Shown: piece by piece, positions 29,583-34,862 of the stretch | Layout: every line of letters starts with the position of its first letter | Numbering within the stretch: the first letter of the stretch is position 1 | NCBI GenBank assembly: GCA_002391235.1 | Contig: DGRX01000004.1 | Coordinates: 56,881-91,742 of the forward strand | DNA: 34,862 nt | Reading direction: 5' to 3' | Origin: Treponema sp. UBA4377 | GTDB taxonomy: Bacteria; Spirochaetota; Spirochaetia; Treponematales; Treponemataceae | The notes under the pieces: generated by a model | Database searches by the model: none | Told to the model about the DNA's origin: nothing | Seen by the model: the letters and a program-made list of their open reading frames with translations, nothing else | Position numbers and translations under genes: made by a program

Positions 29583-30689
29583 TTAAGGTTTTTCATTCGA
29601 CGATTCAAGCGGCTCTATCCAAGACCAAAAGGCCGCGTCTTCCATTCCCAGGCGCCAAAATGCTATGCTGTCAAAGCCGTAGTTTTTGTACATTCTTGCG
29701 CGCTGCAATAGGCTAGTCGCGTCGTCAAACCAAAGCGTCACCTTTGCCTTGGCCTCGTATTCAAAGTGCGGAACGCCGTCCTTGCGCTTTAATTGCTTGA
29801 CGTTATTTTCGTGCATGATGCGGTTGGCGCCGTTAAAGTACCATGCTTGCGCGAGCGAGCGGTCAATCCAACTGCGGCCGTAAAAGGGAACGCCGATGAT
29901 GTACTTGTCGGCGGGCAAAACGCCAAGCGCGTAGTCAACGATTTTTTTGCACCAATTGATTGAAGCGACTGAGCCGGGAACGCTTGTGGACCAATGTTCG
30001 TCGTAGGCCATAATCATAACTTTGTCGGCCACGGCCGCGATTTTTTTGTAGTCGTAAACGTCGGTTGCAAAACTTTTGACTCGCGCTGGAACGCAAACGG
30101 TAAGCGGCTTTTCGCCAAGCTTGCGCTTTAGCTGGCGCAAGAATTCCAAAAAGTTTTCGCCGTCTTTTTGCGGAACCAATTCGTAGTCAATTTGAAGGCC
30201 GTCAAATTCGCGCGAGGCAAAAATCAAGTCCTTCACCAAGTCGCCGCGCAAGCCGTATTTTGGGTCAAGGACAAAGTGTGTGGTTGACGTGGAATTGCAC
30301 ACCGCCACAAGATGAACGCGGCCTTTAAAGCCCGCCGTCAAATTTCTTTTTGGAGCGGTTTCCAATTTTCCGTAGCAGTCGACGTCCACGCCAAAAAGCG
30401 CCAAGTCGGTGAGCGGCGCGTTTTTGTCAAAATCCTTAAGGCGGTTTGTTACAAGGTAGCCCCATATCTCTTTAAACTGAACCTTTTCGCCGTCAAGCTT
30501 GTTCCAGCGGTAGGGGTGCGAATAACTGTCATGCTCAACTTCTTCCGGAAAATCTTTCTCTTCAAAAATTTCAAGGCCTTGCCCCGCCGGAATTTCCACC
30601 GCTAGCTTAGTGTCTTTTGCCAACGCAAGCCGCGGCATAAGCGCCAGAATGAAAATTGCGGCAAATACAATGATTTTTACTTTTTTCAT
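29583..30689 (-). CDS. Exported glycoside hydrolase family 18 protein
   Basis: The 368-residue protein has a signal peptide (MKKVKIIVFAAIFILALMPR to about ALA) and a GH18 barrel. The catalytic motif FDGLQIDYE holds Asp163, Asp168 and the proton-donor Glu170. KVMIMAYDEHW is the conserved later strand, and IGVPFYGRSW and GFDSIAFWRLGMED complete the barrel. GH18 members cut chitin or peptidoglycan-like N-acetylglucosamine links; the nearest known relatives by pattern are spore-cortex and cell-wall YaaH/SleL-type enzymes, but there is no LysM domain here, so substrate is open. Its ATG overlaps the stop of the ModF-like gene by four bases (ATGA), so it is translated by coupling from that gene's mRNA. 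Confidence 0.87.
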   Translation of the reverse strand: MKKVKIIVFAAIFILALMPRLALAKDTKLAVEIPAGQGLEIFEEKDFPEEVEHDSYSHPYRWNKLDGEKVQFKEIWGYLVTNRLKDFDKNAPLTDLALFGVDVDCYGKLETAPKRNLTAGFKGRVHLVAVCNSTSTTHFVLDPKYGLRGDLVKDLIFASREFDGLQIDYELVPQKDGENFLEFLRQLKRKLGEKPLTVCVPARVKSFATDVYDYKKIAAVADKVMIMAYDEHWSTSVPGSVASINWCKKIVDYALGVLPADKYIIGVPFYGRSWIDRSLAQAWYFNGANRIMHENNVKQLKRKDGVPHFEYEAKAKVTLWFDDATSLLQRARMYKNYGFDSIAFWRLGMEDAAFWSWIEPLESSNEKP

Positions 30690-32341
30690 AATTCGATTAT
30701 CTTATACATCGGCGATTCCCCGGGATGGAATTCCAAAATATGCTTTTCCGCGGCCAGCGCTTCCGTAGGGTCATGGGTAACGTGCAGCAGCGTTGTCGTT
30801 CCGCTTTGAGCGACGATTTCAAGCAAGTCCAAAATTTTTTGTCGGAAGCTTTCGTCAAGGCCGTGGCAGGGTTCGTCAAGAATCAGGATTTCCGGCGCCT
30901 TTACCACCGCGCGCAAAATCAAAATCGCGCGCTGCTCGCCGTAGCTGAGCGTGTTGAAAGATTCGTTTTCGCGGCCCGCAAATCCGCCCAACGCCAGCCA
31001 CTTTTTGGCCGCGGCGATTTCCGTGTCGGTCGCCTGCTCGTACAAGCCGATTGAGTCTTTAAAGCCCGAAACGATTACGGCCAAAAGGCTCGCTCCGACC
31101 ATTCGGTATTCGACGTGCAGGCGGTAGGAAACGATACCAAGCTTTTTCTTTATGTCCCAAATAGTTTCGCCAGAGCCGCGGCGCGCGCCGAAAATTTTTA
31201 TGTCGTTGCTGAACACTTGCATGTTGTCGCCGGTAATCAGTTCCAGGAAAGTGGTTTTGCCGGAACCGTTGGGGCCGCGAATCAGCCAGTGCTCGTTTTT
31301 GCGCAGCGTCCAATTAAGGTCTTGCAAGACGCGGTTGTCGCCCCAGCCCACGTTGACGCCGCGCATTTCGATTAGCGCCGCTTCTTGGCTTTGCGACGGA
31401 CTGCCGTTTTGCAAAACCGCGCTTTCTTGGTTGGCGGCGGACAATTGGCTTTTAAAGGCGGCTACATCAGATTCGCGGGACTTTTGCGCGGCGGCTTTTT
31501 TGTCCGCCAAAACTTTTTCGTATTCGCTCCGTTCCCCGCAAAAAGAAATTTCTCCGCCAGAAAATTCCACAACCTTGTTTATCGCGTTTGGAATTTCGTG
31601 GAAGCGCTCCATTCCCAAAATTATTCGCGGAAAGGCGGAGTCGCCCGCTTTTTGGTCTTGCGACTGGTTGCCGCCATTTTGCGCCGCGTCCGACTGCGCG
31701 AGCTGCCGTTGAGCTACGCTGTCAAAAAAGTCCAGCAAGATTTTTCGGCTTTGCGCGTCAAGGCCGGCAAAGGGGTCGCTTAAAATCAAAAGTTTTTTTC
31801 CGCTCAAAAGCGCGCGGCACAAAAGCGTTCGGCGGATTTCGCCGGTGGACATGTACTTTAGGCCGCGGTCAAGAATTTTTTCAAGGCCGCACAATTTTAC
31901 CTGCGGGTCGCTTTCCAAGCGCGCTGCGGCCGGCGGCAAGTCGTAAACGCCGGTTTTGGAATCGCGCTTGATTTTTTGTCCGGTCAAGGCTTCCGCAAAA
32001 AAGACGCGGGCGCTTCTTCCGTGGTCAACGCCGCCTTCCAAAAATTCGCTTTCATCGTTGGCGCGCTCTTCTTGTATCAAGGCGGCGGCCCTTTCAAGCG
32101 ACACGATTTCGACCGAGCCGTCAAAAATGTTTGAATAAAGGCCGTCCGCGTTGGGAATAATTTTTAGCTGGCCGCAAAGCGCCTTTAAAAAGTCAGCCTT
32201 GCCGCCGCCGTTTGGGCCAATCACAAGCCAGGCCTCGCCCGCGTTCATTTGCCAAGAAAAATTTTTAATTGTCGCCGCGCGAGAATTTTCCACACGGCAG
32301 TTTTTTATTGAAATTAAGTTCACAATAGAATTATTATACAT
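30686..32341 (-). CDS. ModF/PhrA-like protein with two ABC ATPase domains
   Basis: This 551-residue protein has two ATP-binding cassettes and no membrane segments, as in E. coli ModF. In the first domain the Walker A is GPNGGGKAD, with Ala49 where Ser or Thr should coordinate magnesium, and the Walker B-like LILSDPFAGLD has Ser in place of the usual Asp. It also has the ModF-type signature YMSTGEIRRTLLCRALL. The second domain is canonical: GPNGSGKTT near residue 356, LSYGEQRAILILRAVV and ILILDEPCHGLD. A Ser/Gln-rich linker joins the two. The first site may therefore bind but not hydrolyse ATP. The ATG at 32341 overlaps the likely -10; GTG 32323 would be a start compatible with that promoter. 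Substrate and role are unknown; the GH18 gene is coupled downstream. Confidence 0.82.
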   Translation of the reverse strand: MYNNSIVNLISIKNCRVENSRAATIKNFSWQMNAGEAWLVIGPNGGGKADFLKALCGQLKIIPNADGLYSNIFDGSVEIVSLERAAALIQEERANDESEFLEGGVDHGRSARVFFAEALTGQKIKRDSKTGVYDLPPAAARLESDPQVKLCGLEKILDRGLKYMSTGEIRRTLLCRALLSGKKLLILSDPFAGLDAQSRKILLDFFDSVAQRQLAQSDAAQNGGNQSQDQKAGDSAFPRIILGMERFHEIPNAINKVVEFSGGEISFCGERSEYEKVLADKKAAAQKSRESDVAAFKSQLSAANQESAVLQNGSPSQSQEAALIEMRGVNVGWGDNRVLQDLNWTLRKNEHWLIRGPNGSGKTTFLELITGDNMQVFSNDIKIFGARRGSGETIWDIKKKLGIVSYRLHVEYRMVGASLLAVIVSGFKDSIGLYEQATDTEIAAAKKWLALGGFAGRENESFNTLSYGEQRAILILRAVVKAPEILILDEPCHGLDESFRQKILDLLEIVAQSGTTTLLHVTHDPTEALAAEKHILEFHPGESPMYKIIEL

Positions 32342-32361
32342 CGCTTCGCTCTGTTTTGCTA
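32333..32361 (-). promoter_or_regulatory. Promoter-like element before the ModF-like gene (TAGCAA-17-TATAAT)
   Basis: On the minus strand TAGCAA at 32361-32356 and TATAAT at 32338-32333 are 17 bases apart, within copy A of a repeat. The expected +1 near 32326 makes GTG 32323 the first usable start; the ATG at 32341 would lie upstream of it. Confidence 0.45.
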
Positions 32362-32365
32362 GTGG
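32337..32365. repeat. 29-bp intergenic repeat, copy A
   Basis: TACATCGCTTCGCTCTGTTT and the following TGCTAGTGG form one copy; it matches copy B at 32403-32431 at 27 of 29 positions. Spacing is 66 bases from start to start. Its complement carries TAGCAA, the -35-like element of the gene on the minus strand. A diverged copy lies at 15790-15817. Confidence 0.75.
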
Positions 32366-32402
32366 AAGTATTTACACGCCCACTCGCACGGGCTACTGGC
32401 AA

Positions 32403-32431
32403 TACATTGCTTCGCTCTGTTTTGCTACTGG
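32403..32431. repeat. 29-bp intergenic repeat, copy B
   Basis: It matches copy A except for T at the sixth position and ACTGG instead of AGTGG at the end. It has the TAGCAA but its -10 position reads TATTGC, so it lacks the promoter function expected of copy A. Confidence 0.75.
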
Positions 32432-32450
32432 CGACGGCGCGATTTTTGCC

Positions 32451-32479
32451 TTGACACAATTCTTTAATATAACTAATAT
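32451..32479 (+). promoter_or_regulatory. Promoter of the binding lipoprotein (TTGACA-17-TAATAT)
   Basis: TTGACA at 32451-32456 is perfect; TAATAT at 32474-32479 is an acceptable -10, 17 bases away. The ribosome site AGGAGA follows at 32499-32504, six bases before the ATG at 32510. Confidence 0.7.
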
Positions 32480-32509
32480 CAAAGAAACTTGAAAATATAG
32501 GAGAAAACT

Positions 32510-33277
32510 ATGAAAAAGATTTTGACAGTTTTGCTCGCGCTCGCTTTGACTGTATGCGCGGTTTCTTGTTCTAAAAAATCAAACAAAGCCGCAAAAGGCG
32601 GAAAGACTTGGATTGTCGCCACCGACACAGCCTTCCGTCCTTTTGAGTACACAAACGAAAAGAACCAGTTTGTTGGAATCGACGTTGACCTTTTGGCAGC
32701 TGTCGCCGAGGACCAGGGATTTGCCTATGACTTGCAGTCATTGGGCTGGGACGGAGGAGTCGCCGCCGTTCAGGTTGGACAGGCCGACGCCTTGATTGCC
32801 GGAGCCACAATCAAGCAGGAGCGCATTGACTCAGGCTGGATTTTCAGCGACGGCTACTACAACGCCACTCAGACTTTTGTCGTCGCCAAAGACTCTTCTA
32901 TTGAAAAGTTCGAGGACCTCAAAGGAAAGAACGTCGCCGTCAAGAACGGAACCGCCGGCATGGACTTTGCCAACTCTCTCAAAGACAAGTACGGATTTAC
33001 GGTGACTGTGTTTGAGGATTCGCCCACGATGTACCAGGACGTAATTCTTGGCAACAGCGACGCTTGCGTTGAAGACACTCCGATTATCGCCTCCAACATC
33101 AAGGAAGCCAAGCTCTCGCTCAAGATTCCCGCCGAAATGGAAAGCGAAGGCGCTCCCTACGGATTCGCCATCATGAATCCCAAGAACCAGGAATTGCTTG
33201 ACATGTTCAACAAGGGCTTGGCCAACATCCGCGCCAACGGAACTTACCAGAAGATTTTGGACAAGTATCTTAAGTAA
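32510..33277 (+). CDS. Amino-acid binding lipoprotein (family 3)
   Basis: The 255-residue lipoprotein ends its signal with CAVSC, so the Cys near residue 20 carries lipid. The family-3 fold is shown by WIVATDTAFRPFEYTNEK, FVGIDVDLLAAVAEDQGF, ADALIAGATIKQERIDSGWIFSDGY, GKNVAVKNGTAGMDFANSL and GNSDACVEDTPIIASNIKEA. It resembles glutamine-type or other polar amino acid binding proteins. Unlike the one at 19126, there is no permease or ATPase beside it, so it must share a transporter encoded elsewhere or act as a sensor. A terminator follows. It has its own promoter. Confidence 0.9.
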   Translation: MKKILTVLLALALTVCAVSCSKKSNKAAKGGKTWIVATDTAFRPFEYTNEKNQFVGIDVDLLAAVAEDQGFAYDLQSLGWDGGVAAVQVGQADALIAGATIKQERIDSGWIFSDGYYNATQTFVVAKDSSIEKFEDLKGKNVAVKNGTAGMDFANSLKDKYGFTVTVFEDSPTMYQDVILGNSDACVEDTPIIASNIKEAKLSLKIPAEMESEGAPYGFAIMNPKNQELLDMFNKGLANIRANGTYQKILDKYLK

Positions 33278-33308
33278 TCATGACAAAACGCGCTGACTGA
33301 CGCACAAG

Positions 33309-33335
33309 CCGCCTCCGTTTGGGGGCGGTTTTTTT
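33309..33335 (+). terminator. Intrinsic terminator of the binding lipoprotein
   Basis: CCGCCTCC (33309-33316) pairs with GGGGGCGG (33321-33328), one G-U, loop GTTT, followed by seven Ts. The last Ts run into the -35 region of the next gene. Confidence 0.85.
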
Positions 33336-33337
33336 GT

Positions 33338-33366
33338 TTGCAAATTCCGCAAATTAGCGCTACAAT
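33338..33366 (+). promoter_or_regulatory. Promoter of the SpoIIE-type phosphatase gene (TTGCAA-17-TACAAT)
   Basis: TTGCAA at 33338-33343 and TACAAT at 33361-33366 are 17 bases apart. Transcription should start near 33373, giving a leader of about 17 bases with AAGGA before the ATG at 33390. Confidence 0.65.
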
Positions 33367-33389
33367 GTTCCGCATAAGGAACGCTCCAC

Positions 33390-34862
33390 ATGCCAACGAT
33401 AACAAAAAAAATAAACGGCGCGATAATTGTCTTTACGCTCGCAAGCCTTCTTATGAACGTTGTGTTTGACTATTTTGCCGTAAGAAAAATTCTTAGCGAA
33501 ACTTATGACACCTTCTTGACGCAAATCGCCTACACTGGAGCGTCTTACTTTAAGGGCGACAAGTTGGAGCAATACGCGCGCGACGGCCTTAAGTCGGACG
33601 AATACAAAGACACTCTGATAAAGCTTGCCAACCTTACCGAGAACACCGACATTAGCTTTTTGTATGTAATCATTCCCGACATGCCCGACTGCAAGAGCAA
33701 AACTTATGTCTTTAACGTAGTGAACACAAAACTGCGCAACAAATTCAATCCATACCACGCAGGCTACAAGGAGGACACATCGGACGAATCCGCCGCGCGC
33801 TTTAGGTGCTTGATGGAAAAAGGCGGCTTTGAAATCGACAGTTCAATTTTTTCCCATGCCGGAGCCAGGACGCGCATTTCGCTGGCCTTGCGCGATTCCA
33901 GCGGAAAAAAAGTCGGAGTCATTTGCGTTGAAAAGCAGCTTGAAACTATCAGTTCCGTTTTGCGCGGCTATGTGCGTTTAGACTTGCTTTTCGCGCCTTT
34001 CGTATCGCTCTTGTTCTTCTTGTGCTTTGGAGCCTTCATCAGCAGAAAATTCGTAAAGCCGATTGTAAGCATCACAAGAGAAGCGGACGGCTTCGCTTCG
34101 CACGACGCGCATTTTTCGGACAAGCTTAAGGAGATTCATTCCAACGACGAAATTGAAACGCTCGCCCGCTCAATAGAAAAAATGGGAATCGACATCCAAG
34201 TTTACATCAAGGACTTGATGCGCGTCACCAGCGAAAAGGAGCGCATCGGCGCGGAGCTTTCGGTGGCCAGCGGCATTCAGGCCGGAATGCTTCCCAAAAA
34301 CTTTTCGCCTTATCCAAACCATCCAGGCATTCAGCTTTACGCCAGCATGGTTCCAGCCAAAGAAGTCGGCGGCGACTTTTACGACTTTTTCTGGACCGGC
34401 AAAAACAAGCTTTGGCTTGTGATGGGAGACGTAAGCGGCAAAGGCGTTCCCGCCGCCATGTTCATGGTAATCGCAAAGGCGCTTATTCGCAACGAAGCCA
34501 CGCTGGAATACGAGCCAAGCGAAATTTGCGAGCGCGTGAACGACCAGCTTTGCGAGGAAAACGAGCAGGGACTCTTTGTCACTTGCTGGCTTGGCTGCGT
34601 GGACCTTTCAACCGGAATAATGAAATTCGCCAACGCCGCCCACAACCCGCCGGTTTTGTACGACGGCGACTCCTATAAATTCTTGGAGCAAAAAAGCGGC
34701 ATCATGCTTGCCGCGATGGAAGGCAGCAAGTACGTTCAGCACGAAATCCAGCTAAAAAAAGGAAGCCGCCTTTTTATCTACACTGACGGCGTCACCGAAG
34801 CGCAAAACAAAAACGGAGCGCTTTTTGGCGAGTCCTTGCTGTTGGGAGCGCTTGCAAAAACG
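33390..34862 (+). CDS. Membrane-anchored SpoIIE/RsbU-type PP2C phosphatase, 3' end outside window
   Basis: The frame is open for 491 codons to the window edge. A membrane segment near residues 10-30 (GAIIVFTLASLLMNVVF) is followed by an extracytoplasmic sensor region of about 160 residues, a second membrane segment near 195-215 (LLFAPFVSLLFFLCFGAFI), a HAMP-like linker with KPIVSITREAD, and from about residue 285 the SpoIIE phosphatase domain: GGDFYDFFW at 327-335, GDVSGKGVPAAMFM, FANAAHNPPVLY and IYTDGVTEAQN. All metal-binding Asp positions seen are intact. Such enzymes dephosphorylate anti-anti-sigma proteins in partner-switching pathways. No sigma-factor or STAS gene is in the window. ATG 33390 is chosen with AAGGA nine bases upstream; it lies in the correct frame and starts the first membrane helix. 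Confidence 0.93.
   Translation, partial: MPTITKKINGAIIVFTLASLLMNVVFDYFAVRKILSETYDTFLTQIAYTGASYFKGDKLEQYARDGLKSDEYKDTLIKLANLTENTDISFLYVIIPDMPDCKSKTYVFNVVNTKLRNKFNPYHAGYKEDTSDESAARFRCLMEKGGFEIDSSIFSHAGARTRISLALRDSSGKKVGVICVEKQLETISSVLRGYVRLDLLFAPFVSLLFFLCFGAFISRKFVKPIVSITREADGFASHDAHFSDKLKEIHSNDEIETLARSIEKMGIDIQVYIKDLMRVTSEKERIGAELSVASGIQAGMLPKNFSPYPNHPGIQLYASMVPAKEVGGDFYDFFWTGKNKLWLVMGDVSGKGVPAAMFMVIAKALIRNEATLEYEPSEICERVNDQLCEENEQGLFVTCWLGCVDLSTGIMKFANAAHNPPVLYDGDSYKFLEQKSGIMLAAMEGSKYVQHEIQLKKGSRLFIYTDGVTEAQNKNGALFGESLLLGALAKT

Noticed and set aside
1..34862. tRNA, rRNA or CRISPR arrays
   Set aside because: No tRNA-like T-loop pattern with matching stems, no rRNA stretch and no regular repeat-spacer series was found by eye.

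Overview
The window looks like chromosomal DNA of a spirochaete, most likely a host-associated Treponema with a moderate G+C content. The reasons are a short archaeal/eukaryotic-type phenylalanyl-tRNA synthetase beta chain (a known spirochaete trait), SUMF1-type and other lipoproteins, and large proteins that match no widespread family. This assignment is inference; there is no rRNA in the window.

Layout. 1-1431: the AT-rich 3' end of an RHS-type polymorphic toxin gene, interrupted by an in-frame amber codon, followed by a secreted protein that may be its immunity or partner protein. 1565-8230: acyl-CoA synthetase (+), then an unrecognised large protein and DNA polymerase I (both -). 8362-15770: an AT-rich defence island on the minus strand containing a complete Wadjet anti-plasmid system in the order jetA-jetB-jetC-jetD, preceded by a Bro-N antirepressor-like gene and a 19-codon upstream ORF. 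15897-16940: a SUMF1-like lipoprotein. 16941-21621: a minus-strand sulfur operon of metY, a cysteine-type periplasmic binding protein, two permeases and an ATPase. It lies behind a leader of about 270 nt that encodes a 25-residue peptide ending Cys-Cys-Leu-Phe-Cys. 21915-26619: pheT, an XRE/PIN toxin-antitoxin pair, a lipoprotein and an NlpC/P60 protein with a beta-rich tail. 26787-34862: FtsK/SpoIIIE translocase, a GH18 hydrolase, a ModF-like twin ATPase, a solitary amino-acid binding lipoprotein, and the start of a SpoIIE-type phosphatase that runs off the window.

The most interesting signal is the cysteine-ending leader peptide upstream of the cysteine/homocysteine synthesis and cysteine-uptake operon. 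It has a consensus promoter, a perfect Shine-Dalgarno, clustered terminal Cys codons and a series of hairpins before the metY ribosome site, which is what a translation-sensing cysteine attenuator would look like. A second theme is promoter architecture. Several genes (acyl-CoA synthetase, polA, the XRE antitoxin, probably the large unknown gene) have a good -35/-10 pair with the -10 hexamer 6-8 nt from the start codon, predicting leaderless mRNAs. Another set of promoters shares TAGCAA-17-TAYAAT, and two of these lie in a recognisable dispersed repeat.

Terminators separate most transcription units. One perfect terminator sits inside the sulfur operon after the binding-protein gene, which would set a high ratio of binding protein to membrane components.
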